The translations under genes and the position numbers were made by a program. Source: Muscardinus avellanarius (Eukaryota; Chordata; Mammalia; Rodentia; Gliridae). From it: a DNA stretch of 64,000 nt. Location of the stretch: assembly GCA_963383645.1 (NCBI GenBank), contig OY726560.1, positions 26,537,800 through 26,601,799 of the forward strand. The letters run 5' to 3'. Positions 51,945 to 61,112 of this stretch are shown here, piece by piece; positions within the stretch are counted from its first letter, which is position 1; every line of letters starts with the position of its first letter. The notes below the pieces were generated by a model. It was not told the origin of the DNA, did not search any database, and worked only from the letters and a program-made list of their open reading frames with translations.

Positions 51945-52180
51945 AAAAGCGCAACAGGCAAGAGTAGAGGTCTGATCTCTGATGCTGGAAGCTAGGACAT
52001 TGTACTGTCTCCCATCCAGGTGTGTTTCCCTTGATGAGAGCCAGACCCGTCCGATACCCTTTTTCTCAGAGGCGGGATTTGGGGTATCTACCCGCGTGCA
52101 ATCAGACATGCTCTTCTTGAGATCGCTATCTGCAGGCCGCGTATCTCAAGTGCAATGCTTTGCTTGTCATCCTGAGCGCA

Positions 52181-52983
52181 TTATGCCTTTTCCATTACTG
52201 CCAGCCAGACGGTGGGCGACTGACCCGCCTCAACGGCCACAAAGGCCTGGGCTAGAAGTATCTGATCTTTGGCTCTTTGTGTAAATAGCCGTCGCAGACA
52301 ACAGAGACATAGAATGCACAGGAAGACTAAACAAAATCCCAGAGCCCCCAACCCAGTCCATTCCTTAAGATGGAATGCCGCTCTTTGTATCCAGGAGGCC
52401 AACGTCTGGGCGACTTCAGGATCGATTCGGGTGGTGTTGACCTTGACGATCTCCGCATGTAGCTGTTCAGTAAGCATATCAAACTCCTTACTCCAATTTC
52501 CTGTAAGATGAGAAGACAACTCTCGAGATAGATTAGCAGTAGTAGCATTCCAGCACAAAACTCCGCATAGTAGCCATATATCAAAGGGATTACTAAAGAT
52601 AGATTGAGTTGGATTTTGATTAGTGAAATTATAACCTCTGAAGGTGGAATTAACAAAGGTACCAATGCGGGGAGAAAAGGTAAAATGGGGGGAGGCCCAT
52701 TGCAAAAGGCGGGCCTGGCAGCCTGTCCAAGGGGGCGCTAAAGACTGCCTCGACAACGTGGAGCCCATCGTGGCTGAGCCCTTGGGGTATCAGAAGAATT
52801 TAAGAACTGTACAGGCCACAAACCCTGTATCCAATATGCAGAAGCATTAGCAATACCATCGCTAGAAACATTAGGTGTCATAAACCATCCTGCAGCCTGA
52901 GGGGACAAAAATATACACGGCCTGGAATCATCAGGGGATTGAAGCGTAAAACATAAAGCTCCAGGAAGCTGTATATTATAAGA
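52181..52983 (-). pseudogene. env remnant (partial SU and TM, deleted and frame-split)
   Basis: Only about 0.8 kb lies where an envelope gene of roughly 2 kb would be expected. Right after the pol stop, 52,983-52,738 encodes an 81-codon surface-subunit-like piece with several N-glycosylation sequons (NVSS, NASA, NSSD), ending at a stop. A different frame (52,768-52,181, 195 codons) carries a transmembrane-subunit-like tail. It has sequons (NSTF, NFTN, NATT, NLSR, NWSK, NTTR), a hydrophobic anchor (LGALGFCLVFLCILCLCCLR) and a cytoplasmic tail of about 38 residues. No signal peptide, furin site, fusion peptide or CX6CC motif is visible. A large internal deletion plus a frame change is the simplest reading, so no functional envelope is expected. 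Confidence 0.8.
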
Positions 52984-55590
52984 TTACTCCATGCTGGTTG
53001 TAGGCCGATTGTCATAATGAGGAGGTATATCCATGTCCCTGATGCCATCTTGTGGAATCCGACGTGTCAGCCTTTCCGGTACCCAGAGTGGATCTGTTCC
53101 GTCCTGTGGAAACACACAGACAGAGCCTCGGGCCCATGTGAGCACTGGATCAGGGCCCTTCCACTGACCTGTGAGTACATCCTTCCATTTTGCCATCTCC
53201 TGAGGAATCGCAGTGGATCCAAAGTGCCGGTCTGCAGCCGATTTACCATTGACATCCAGATTTAAAAAATTTAGAGTAAAAAGTGCCACTGATAATCGCT
53301 GTTTTGGTTTGAGATCCGCCCCTATTCCCCCTCTTTGTTTTATTAAACATTCTTTCAATGTGCGATGTGCACGTTCAACAACGCCTTGGCCCTGAGGATT
53401 ATAAGGGAGACCATGTTTAAGCAGTATTCCCATCTGCTTGCAGAAAGATGTAAATTTTTGTGAGGTGTAAGCCGGGCCGTTATCGGTTTTAATCTCTTTA
53501 GGCGCATTCCATGCTGCCCAAGCCTCAAGGCAATGTGCAATAACATCATAGGCCCTTTCTCCTGCATGAGCGGAAGCATATATAATCCCAGAGGCCGTAT
53601 TAATAGACACATGCACATACTTAACAGTGCCAAACTCAGGTATGTGAGTCACATCCATCTGCCATAAATGTAATGGAAGTAGGCCTCGCGGGCAAACACC
53701 AACAACCGGGGAAGGTATAAACGGTGCACAAGCACCGCAAGTCTTAACAATTTCACGGGCTTGGCTACGAGGGATAGCAAATTTAAGCTGCAAAGTTTTA
53801 GCATTTACATGGAATTGGTGATGAAACTCCTTTGCCCGTTGTAGCGGTGTAAGAAAGAAGATCATAGGCAACTTAGTGAGTTTATCCACAATATCATTAC
53901 CATGGGTAACCGGTCCAGGCAGACCCGTATGTGCCCTAACATGTTGTATATAAAAGGGATTATTTCTTTTCCAAATTAAGTGTTGAATGTCCGAGGCCAG
54001 ACAATGGATTGGGGTCTGCGTAGATATTTGTCCCGCGCATTCCAAACTTTTAACTAATTCTACAGCATACGAGGAATCTGACAGCAAATTAAAAGAAAAT
54101 GTATATGTTTTAAATACCTCTAAAATAATATGTAATTCAACTAGCTGAGGTGACCTATGCTCATATTGTATGACTACGGGGTCTTGGCCTTCAATTACAA
54201 AGGCTCCTAACCCTGTTTTGGATCCGTCTGTAAATATATTAGGAGCATGGGGTATCGGCTTATCTTTGGTTACGATGGGGAAGATTATAGGATGCTTTTC
54301 CACAAAATGCAATATAGGGTCTGAAGGCAAATGATTATCTATCTCCCCTACAAATGTGTAGCGTAATATGGCCCACTCATCTATGGTCGTCTGTAATGTT
54401 AATATTTGATGTTTACTATAAGGAATGATAAGCTTATCGGGGTTTTGGCCAAAGTGTTGAATGCATTGCTGGATAGCCATAGTAGCAACCTTAGCTACCA
54501 TAGAGGGGTAATGTTCTATAATCCTTTGAGGGGAAATTTTAGGATGAATCCACAACAGAGGTCCTTGCTGCCACAAAACTCCAGTAGGTTGTAACTTAGT
54601 AGCTAATATACATGCCCAAATGGGATCCTCTGGTGATACACGTTTAAGGGAGGCCTTAGTCAAAGCCTGTTCAATTAATGTTAAGGCACTCCGAGCTTCA
54701 GGTGTCAGTGTTCGCGGGGAAGTCAATGAAGAATCCCCCATCAGGATCGTGTATAAGGGCTTCAACATATGATTGGGAATTCTTAAAGCAGGTCGAACCC
54801 AATTGATATCCCCTAGTAATTTTTGAAAATCATTCAATGTATGCAATTGGTCTGTGCGTATAATAACCTTTTGGGGCCTAATAAAACGGGGATAAAGAAC
54901 ATTTCCTAAAAATTGAATGACAGTGCCCTTTTGTATCTTTTCAGATGCTATTATCAGATTCCTACTCTCTAGAGTCTTGACAAGCATGCAAAATGCCTCT
55001 TCTAGTTGTTTTTCCTCTCCACAGGCTATCAAAATATCATCCATATAATGGCAGCACCGTACGCACGGAAATTCCTCTCTAACAGGTTGCAAAGCAACAT
55101 CCACATACAATTGACATAGAGTAGGGCTGTTGGCCATACCCTGAGGAAGCACTTTCCACTCATATCTCTGATCAATTTGTTCGTGATTCACAGAGGGCAC
55201 TGTAAAGGCAAAGCGTGGGGTATCCTGAACATGAAGAGGTATAGAGAAGAAGCAATCTTTTATATCTACTACTATAACAGGCCAAAATTGTGGGATAGCC
55301 GAAAGAAGAGGAAGACCATGTTGAACAGGTCCCATACTTTGCATTTGATCATTAATAGCTCGAAGATCATGCAATAATCTCCATTTTCCTGATTTCTTTT
55401 TTATTACAAATATGGGCGTGTTCCAGGGGGACGTGGAGGGCTGGATATGGCCTAATGCTAACTGTTCTTTGACTAACTCCTGAGCTGCCTCTACTTTTTG
55501 CCGGGGGAGGGGCCACTGGGAAACCCATATTGGATCCCCCGTTTTCCAAGTAATGGGAATTGTCTTCCCAGTGGCTACTTCCCAAAACCC
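52984..55590 (-). CDS. pol: pol: reverse transcriptase, RNase H, integrase (open)
   Basis: The frame is open from 55,602 to the stop at 52,984 (about 872 codons). It would be entered by a -1 shift at 55,584-55,590, so it has no start codon of its own. In order: RT with KKKSGKWRLLHDLRA, catalytic Asp in VVDIKDCFFSI, LPQGMANSP and YMDD at 55,047-55,036. RNase H has FTDGSKTGLGAF, a Glu in LVELHIILEV, LSDSSYAVE and GNDIVD. Integrase has an HHCC-type N-terminus ending in CGAC, and D, D-35-E catalytic residues in WQMDVTH, KTDNGPAY and GVVERAHRT. No internal stop or frameshift is seen and all catalytic residues are present. The length fits betaretroviral pol. Whether it is expressed cannot be judged from sequence. 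Confidence 0.95.
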   Translation of the reverse strand, partial: GFWEVATGKTIPITWKTGDPIWVSQWPLPRQKVEAAQELVKEQLALGHIQPSTSPWNTPIFVIKKKSGKWRLLHDLRAINDQMQSMGPVQHGLPLLSAIPQFWPVIVVDIKDCFFSIPLHVQDTPRFAFTVPSVNHEQIDQRYEWKVLPQGMANSPTLCQLYVDVALQPVREEFPCVRCCHYMDDILIACGEEKQLEEAFCMLVKTLESRNLIIASEKIQKGTVIQFLGNVLYPRFIRPQKVIIRTDQLHTLNDFQKLLGDINWVRPALRIPNHMLKPLYTILMGDSSLTSPRTLTPEARSALTLIEQALTKASLKRVSPEDPIWACILATKLQPTGVLWQQGPLLWIHPKISPQRIIEHYPSMVAKVATMAIQQCIQHFGQNPDKLIIPYSKHQILTLQTTIDEWAILRYTFVGEIDNHLPSDPILHFVEKHPIIFPIVTKDKPIPHAPNIFTDGSKTGLGAFVIEGQDPVVIQYEHRSPQLVELHIILEVFKTYTFSFNLLSDSSYAVELVKSLECAGQISTQTPIHCLASDIQHLIWKRNNPFYIQHVRAHTGLPGPVTHGNDIVDKLTKLPMIFFLTPLQRAKEFHHQFHVNAKTLQLKFAIPRSQAREIVKTCGACAPFIPSPVVGVCPRGLLPLHLWQMDVTHIPEFGTVKYVHVSINTASGIIYASAHAGERAYDVIAHCLEAWAAWNAPKEIKTDNGPAYTSQKFTSFCKQMGILLKHGLPYNPQGQGVVERAHRTLKECLIKQRGGIGADLKPKQRLSVALFTLNFLNLDVNGKSAADRHFGSTAIPQEMAKWKDVLTGQWKGPDPVLTWARGSVCVFPQDGTDPLWVPERLTRRIPQDGIRDMDIPPHYDNRPTTSME

Positions 55591-56528
55591 AGGCCCCGGG
55601 CATCATTTTGTCCTTCATTAGGAACGGGGCTCTTGCGCCCTTGAAGATGTTTGCCCAGCCCGTATGACGGGTGAAAGCCCTGTTTTATAAGCATTTGTTG
55701 TGCTTGGGGGGAGTAGTCATTTTGTAAATGAAAACCCATATCCGAAAGTAAATCTCGTCCCCACAAGGAGACCGGAATTTCCAACTTATATGGTGTAAAA
55801 GTGCCAGAGTGCCTTTCCTGATCCTCCCAGTGGAGAGGCCTTGCACTGACATCAGGAGTTTGGACGTATCCCAGCCCTCTAAGCTGTGTGTCAGCCCTTT
55901 TTATAGGCCAAGCAGGCGGCCAATCTTTGGAAGCTATCACACTTGTATCTGCTCCTGTATCAAGTAACCCTAGAATAGATTTTCCTTCCACTTTTAAGGT
56001 AATTAAGGGTCGCTTCCCCATATCAAACGCAAGTGATATAATGTTAGTACCAGAGGAACCAAACCCCTTTTCCCCCCGTTGATTTTGCTTAGAGGGGAAC
56101 AGAGAATGTAAACTGGGTAACACTAGTAACTGGGCTATTCTATCACCGGGAGAGATGGCCACAATTCCCCGGGGGGCAGAAATCATAACTTTTATAATCC
56201 CCTCATAATCTTGATCAATAACCCCGGGATGGGTGACGAGGCCTTTTAAGGTGGATGATGATCGTCCCAAAACCAGGCCCACGGTTTCTGGGGGTAATGG
56301 ACCAGACATATCGGTTGGCATGACTTGAATTCCCATTCGAGGGGTTAATACCAACCGGGTGGTGGCACAGAGGTCCAATCCCGCTGAACCGGGAGTGGCT
56401 CTCCTGATTCCTTGGGTTGGTGCAGATTGGGCCATGGGGGTGTCTGGTCCGTCTCCATAGCACTGTACATTTGTTGGCCCCCATACTTGTAAGGGCCCTG
56501 AGGGGAAGGGCCCCGTTTCCCGTTTTTT
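55575..56528 (-). CDS. pro: pro: dUTPase-protease with C-terminal G-patch (open)
   Basis: The frame is open from at least 56,603 to the stop at 55,575 and is entered by a -1 shift from gag at 56,522-56,528. The N-terminal half is a dUTPase: PGSAGLDLCATT, HPGVIDQDYEG, SPGDRIAQLLVLP and the C-terminal GFGSSG arm, covering all main dUTPase motifs. Next is a retropepsin aspartic protease with LLDTGADTSVI (catalytic DTG near 55,955-55,963) and a WGRDLLSDMGF block. The C-terminus has a glycine-rich G-patch (GLGKHLQG ... ARGLGFGK). dUTPase-protease fusion plus G-patch is the betaretrovirus layout. dUTPase limits uracil in viral DNA, and protease cleaves the Gag and Pol precursors. No disabling mutation is visible. 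Confidence 0.94.
   Translation of the reverse strand, partial: KKRETGPFPSGPLQVWGPTNVQCYGDGPDTPMAQSAPTQGIRRATPGSAGLDLCATTRLVLTPRMGIQVMPTDMSGPLPPETVGLVLGRSSSTLKGLVTHPGVIDQDYEGIIKVMISAPRGIVAISPGDRIAQLLVLPSLHSLFPSKQNQRGEKGFGSSGTNIISLAFDMGKRPLITLKVEGKSILGLLDTGADTSVIASKDWPPAWPIKRADTQLRGLGYVQTPDVSARPLHWEDQERHSGTFTPYKLEIPVSLWGRDLLSDMGFHLQNDYSPQAQQMLIKQGFHPSYGLGKHLQGRKSPVPNEGQNDARGLGFGK
55584..55590 (-). promoter_or_regulatory. pro-pol -1 frameshift heptamer G GGT TTT
   Basis: The heptamer fits X XXY YYZ in the pro frame, three codons before the pro stop. The downstream 'tgggaa-gacaa-ttccca' hairpin is a candidate stimulator, although its spacing of about 13 nt is long. Confidence 0.8.
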
Positions 56529-58012
56529 GGCGGTTGACGGCCCTGTTCTGGCAAAGCATGAGAAGATAAAACATTGCCATCGATATCCTTCACAGATCGA
56601 CACTCTGCGGTGGGATGCCTGCCTTTTCTGCAGCGTTTACATAAATCTGGCGGAGCTTGCTGTGGCGGGGCAGCACGTTTAGGGCAATCCCTCTTTAGGT
56701 GTCCCGCCGCCCCGCAGGAAAAACAATTGCCCAACCGGGTATTATTGTTGTTCTTTTGCCGACCAGAGGCCTGCAAGATCGCAGCGGCTAACCCTGAATT
56801 TGATAAAGGCCCACCAAGTTCTCTGCACAGTTTCATCCACACCTCTAAGCCTCTATTTTTATAGGGGTTTATGGCCTGTCTGCATTCTGAATTGCATTGT
56901 TCAAAAATAAGTTGTTTAACAAGAGGCATGGCTGCATCGACATCTCCAAATATTCATCCAGCAGCCTCTATTATTCTGGCCACAAAATCAGCAAAAGGCT
57001 CGTTAGGCCCCTGAATTATTTTGGTAAGATTGCCCGATACCTCCCCTTTATTAGGAAGCCCTTTCCAGGCTCTAATGGCTAAATTATTTATTTGTTCGTA
57101 TATCTGTTGAGGAAAACATGTTTGGTTATTTGCGAACTGTCCCTGCCCCAAGAGCATGTCTACATTCCAGGCAGGCTGCCCAGCGGCTTGATTGGCTGCC
57201 GCCTGTTCAGTTGCAAACTCGATCAAGAAAGCCTTCCAATCCAAGTACTGTCCTGGAGTCAGGGCCGCTCGGGCCAAATTTTGCCAATCTCCAGGAGTCA
57301 TGGCATATCTGTGAATACTTTCCAGGGTAGCCACAGTATACGCAGCATTTGTGCCGTATGTTCGCACTGACTCAGCAATATGTTTTACTAGTTTGTAATC
57401 TAAAGGCTCATGGTAACGAGGCCCTCCGCCCTGCGGCTGAAATACGGGAAAAGCTTGTCTAGCCATCAACACCTCCGGCTCCCTCCATACCTTTTCATGA
57501 AAGGAACGACCCCCGGTCGGTCTTAAACGCTCGGGGGCCGAAGGATTATAGGGAGGAGGAAGGGACCCCTGGGAGGAATATGTATCCACGGTCATTTTGC
57601 TGACTTCCTTTTCTATGGCAACAAGTTCCTCATCCGATTCTCCCTCCCCATCCGAGCCCTGTTCGCTAGTGGGGTGAGAGGAAATAGATCGTTCCTCTTT
57701 TAGCTGATCTAGGGCAGCTTGCCCCTCCTGTACTAATGGTTTATAGCATTTTTGTTCTAGGCACGCTCGTATGAGGCGCCACAAAGGGTAGGTTCCTCCT
57801 GATACCAGATTGTCCTTCTCTGCCCGTTCTATGTCCTTACCTAGTTTATCCCAGCTCGACAGGGTTAAATTTCCCGAAACTGCAAACCAGGGAGCTGCCT
57901 CATCTACTTGGCTTAGAAAGTTTTGAATGGTCTTGTCTCTTAGTTTTAATCCCTTTCCATTTAATAGGGCTTTTAAAGCCTTCTGTATCGGGTGTGAAGG
58001 GTTATTCCCCAT
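56345..58012 (-). pseudogene. gag: gag: matrix-capsid-nucleocapsid, one in-frame stop
   Basis: It starts at an ATG with strong Kozak context (G at -3 and +4). The first residues MGNNPS fit N-myristoylation, so Gag would be directed to the plasma membrane. In order: matrix-like N-terminus, acidic linker, a PPPY late-domain motif (57,543-57,560), capsid with a major homology region (IIQGPNEPFADFVARII), then nucleocapsid with two Cys-His boxes (CFSCGAAGHLKRDC and CKRCRKGRHPTAEC), and a Pro/Gln-rich tail. Total span is about 556 codons. A TGA at 56,954-56,956 lies in frame near the capsid C-terminus, just past the homology region, and the same frame stays open on both sides. Translation would therefore yield a truncated 352-residue product lacking nucleocapsid and unable to reach the pro frameshift site. 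Confidence 0.95.
56478..56528 (-). promoter_or_regulatory. gag-pro -1 frameshift signal: A AAA AAC plus pseudoknot
   Basis: The slippery heptamer A AAA AAC (56,522-56,528) is in register with the gag frame, and the -1 frame is the pro frame. After an 8-nt spacer, 'gggccct' (56,507-56,513) pairs with 'agggccc' (56,493-56,499). The loop CCCC (56,502-56,505) can pair with GGGG within 56,478-56,482, forming an H-type pseudoknot. Confidence 0.88.
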
Positions 58013-58214
58013 AGCGACGCTCAGGACCAGCCTGAGAATCTAGTACAACCTCCTTTTGGAGCTCCCCTTTGTCTGTACGGAGTTGGGGAAATAATATTTT
58101 TACCTTTATAATCCTCTGTTCTCCAGAGCCTCCCAAATCCCGGGAGTACTTACCAGCCGGCTGCCTTGGGAGAGCGGAAGTTCTGATCGTCTGCAAAACG
58201 AAAGCTGCTTCGAT
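58013..58214 (-). promoter_or_regulatory. 5' leader with probable major splice donor
   Basis: Between the primer site and the gag ATG. 'ggctg|gtaagtact' puts a consensus donor at 58,154/58,153, as expected for making subgenomic env RNA. Packaging signals usually lie here, but none can be pinpointed. Confidence 0.7.
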
Positions 58215-58232
58215 TCCCCGTACGGGCCACCA
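58215..58232 (-). other. Primer binding site, tRNA-Ile type
   Basis: Minus strand 'tggtggcccgtacgggga', two bases inside the 5' LTR. It is complementary to the 3' end of nuclear tRNA-Ile (AAT) as I recall it ('ccccgtacgggcca' plus CCA). The next bases (58,214-58,208) still resemble the T-loop with one extra A. Confidence 0.8.
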
Positions 58233-58234
58233 AA

Positions 58235-58561
58235 TGTCGGACGCCCTGTAATGCACGACACTCGAGACGATCTTCTTCAAGCTCTTTATTGCCCCAAGCT
58301 GTTACATCTTCTTTCCCGCCAAGCCCTTCGCGCCCCGCTTATAAGCACCCATCAGCCAATCATGACGGCGATCACGCGGACATCGCCTGATTCTCTAACC
58401 ACCCATTGGCCGGATGCCGATGGCATGACCTGTTCCCGTGCACACCACGCTCTAGTCGTTGGACTGCGCATGACTTGTTTACAACTTTGGTGCCTCTCCG
58501 TACTTCCGTTCAGCGCCATCTTAGAAAAGTCCGCCAGCAAACAAGGGTGGGGCTCGCCACA
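58235..58561 (-). repeat. 5' LTR (327 bp) with promoter and poly-A signal
   Basis: U3 on the minus strand carries 'aagatggcgctga' (YY1-like), two CCAAT motifs ('ggccaatggg', 'gattggctga') and TATA-like 'cttataag' (58,338-58,345). The AATAAA signal at 58,285-58,290 follows in R. It is short and CpG-dense, with a layout like IAP-type LTRs. Confidence 0.95.
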
Positions 58562-58567
58562 ACATGG
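58562..58567. repeat. 6-bp target-site duplication, right copy
   Basis: 'acatgg', identical to 51,594-51,599. Confidence 0.95.
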
Positions 58568-58608
58568 AAGTTGAATAGTACACATTTGAATCATAAAAAT
58601 TTGGGAAG

Positions 58609-59064
<456 letters not shown>

Positions 59065-59099
<35 letters not shown>
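59065..59099. repeat. (CA)n microsatellite
   Basis: About 17 CA units at the outer SINE tail. Confidence 0.97.
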
Positions 59100-59101
<2 letters not shown>

Positions 59102-59107
59102 AAAAAA

Positions 59108-59480
59108 ATTAGGGAAGAAATTAAAAATTGCTTGAATAAATTTAAAATAGAAATATAACCTACAAAAATGTTTGAGATACAATAAAGACAGTTCTATGGG
59201 GAAGATTTATAGCTATGAATGCCAGCATTAAAAAAAAATTCAGAAAGCTCTCAGGTAAATAACCTAATGATACACTTCAAAGTTCTAGAATAACAAGAAA
59301 AATCCAAAAAGTAGAATTCCCAATTCAATAGAAGGAAGGCAATAATAAAAAAATACCAAAGATAATGAAATGGAAAACTAAAAAATAAATACAAAGATCA
59401 GTGAAATACAGTTGAGAAATGAAAAACAAACAGCACTACTGTCTCTTTTGCAGCTTCAGTTTTATTTGGTATTTATTTTA
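59108..59480 (+). mobile_element. L1 ORF2 fragment, decayed
   Basis: 'agggaagaaattaaaaattg', 'atagctatgaatgccagcat' and 'ctcaggtaaataacctaatg' match in kind the ORF2 region seen better preserved at 63,760-63,950. Many stops. Confidence 0.65.
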
Positions 59481-59484
59481 TTTT

Positions 59485-60515
59485 TTAAATTTTTTATTGA
59501 TGCATTGTAGTCACAGATATTTTTTAAATGTTTACTGATGCATTGTAGATATATATCCTATTAGGGTACAAAATGTTAGAGGCATACTTGCACACTTCAC
59601 TCAGCCCTTTCCCACTTCTCACCCCATTCCCTCCCCTCCGTCCTTCTCATGTTTGGCTTAGTTATTGACTTTAATATGGTTGTGAATGTGCATCAGGTAT
59701 GTTATGGAATTTCTCTCTTCCCCTCTCCTATCCCCCTCAGTTAGGTCACCTTATTTGCATGTCTATATTTTCTCTATCTTAGTCTAGTGTCCCTCCTATA
59801 ACCCCTTTCTCTCTCACTTCTGCATATTAGGGAGAACATCTGATTTCTTACTTTTTGTGACTAATGTCACTTACCATAATATTCTTCAGTTCCATCCATT
59901 TCACTGTAAATGACCAAATTTTGTTCTTTTTTATGGCTGAGTACAATTCCACTGTGCACATATCCCATAAATTTGTAATCCATTCATCTGTTGATGGACA
60001 TTTTGACTGATTACATAGTTTGGTAATTGTGAATTGTGCAGCTATGAACATAGATATGCATGCATTAGTTTGATATTTTGGTTTCTATTACTTTGGGTAG
60101 ATACCTAGAAGTGGTATTGCTGGATTATATGGTAAATTTGTTTCCATTCTTCTGAGGATAATCTGTACTGTTGAACATGTTTTCATAGATTTATAGGCCA
60201 TTTGAATTTCTTCTTTTGTGAAGTGTCTATTTAGTTCATTTACCCGTTTTCTGATTGGGCTATTTGTTTTCATAGTGCTGGTTTTCTTGAATTCTCTGTA
60301 TCTTCTAGATATTAGTCCTCTATCCAAAGAATAGTTGGCAAAAATTTTCTCCCATTCTGTTAGCTCTCAAAGTTCTTTATAGTTTCCTTGGCTTTATAGA
60401 AGCTCTTCAGTTTATTGAAATCCCACCTGTTGATCTGCCTTTTAGTTACTTTTGCCTTTAGGGTCTTGTTGAGAGATTTTTACCTGTCCCTATGTGTTGC
60501 AATGTTGCATCTTAA
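59485..60515 (-). mobile_element. L1 fragment: ORF2 end and 3'UTR (antisense)
   Basis: From the 3' tail ('ttttttattgatgcattgta') through the pyrimidine-rich antisense 3'UTR to distal ORF2. 60,088-60,327 on the minus strand still reads [19 protein letters not shown] residues. The first tail is partly duplicated (59,485-59,550). Confidence 0.85.
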
Positions 60516-60660
60516 AGGAGTACAAGATGGTAGAGGCATACAGACACACATTACTCATTTATCCCTTCCCCAATCCTCACCCCATCTCTTCTGTCCTCCC
60601 TCCTTCTTAGTCATTGACTTGAATATGTTTGTGAATGTACATTATATACATTAGGGAATT
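60516..60660 (-). mobile_element. Second L1 3'UTR piece (antisense)
   Basis: 'agtacaagatggtagaggca' to 'gtcctccctccttcttagtc' repeats the antisense 3'UTR of the preceding fragment. It may be an internal rearrangement or a second insertion. Confidence 0.65.
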
Positions 60661-61100
60661 AATGAAAACCTGAAAAACTTTCTAGTTGCTATTTTTATAT
60701 TTAATGTCCAAAATATGCTCACTTTTGTTCAGTCTAAAAAGAAATCACATTAAAAGGAAAATTCTGAAAAATAAAGTTGATAATATAGCAATGCAGCCAA
60801 AAATAAGCATACCAAACAAAACAAGAGATAAAATTGTTGTCCACTTCTGTCCCATAAGTTACTAGAACAAAAGAAAAACCTTCCTGTGATAAACTAGATG
60901 AACAAACAAACATAAAATGAATTTTAATGAAAATAGAATAGAATAATTGGCTATTTCTTGATCATATTCCTTAGAAATTGCATCATATTGGACTTTGTAT
61001 GTTTGATATAAATAAAGCTACCTATATTTAAGAAAAGTTAGGCCATATAATATATGCTGGTAATCTTAGACATTTAATATATGCTGATAATCCTAATTAA
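60661..61100. other. Intergenic
   Basis: AT-rich, with nothing recognisable. Confidence 0.4.
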
Positions 61101-61112
61101 TAAGGAATTTGG
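61101..61112. repeat. Target-site duplication, left copy (composite B)
   Basis: 'taaggaatttgg' versus 'taagcaatttgg' at 63,418-63,429, one mismatch in 12. Confidence 0.75.

Larger units (their letters stand above)
51600..58561 (-). mobile_element. Endogenous betaretrovirus-like (class II ERV) provirus
   Basis: A 6,962-bp provirus in the order 5' LTR (58,561-58,235), primer site, leader, gag, pro (dUTPase-protease), pol (RT-RNase H-integrase), env remnant, polypurine tract and 3' LTR (51,926-51,600). The LTRs appear identical by eye and a perfect 6-bp TSD flanks them, so insertion was recent in evolutionary terms. Class II assignment rests on the dUTPase fused to the protease, a G-patch at the end of pro, separate -1 shifts for pro and pol, two Cys-His boxes in gag and the 6-bp TSD. 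gag has one in-frame stop and env is mostly missing, so this copy cannot encode a complete set of proteins. It is much richer in GC and CpG than the surrounding DNA. Confidence 0.96.

Noticed and set aside
52984..53633. Shorter frames on both strands overlapping integrase
   Set aside because: Shadows of the pol frame.
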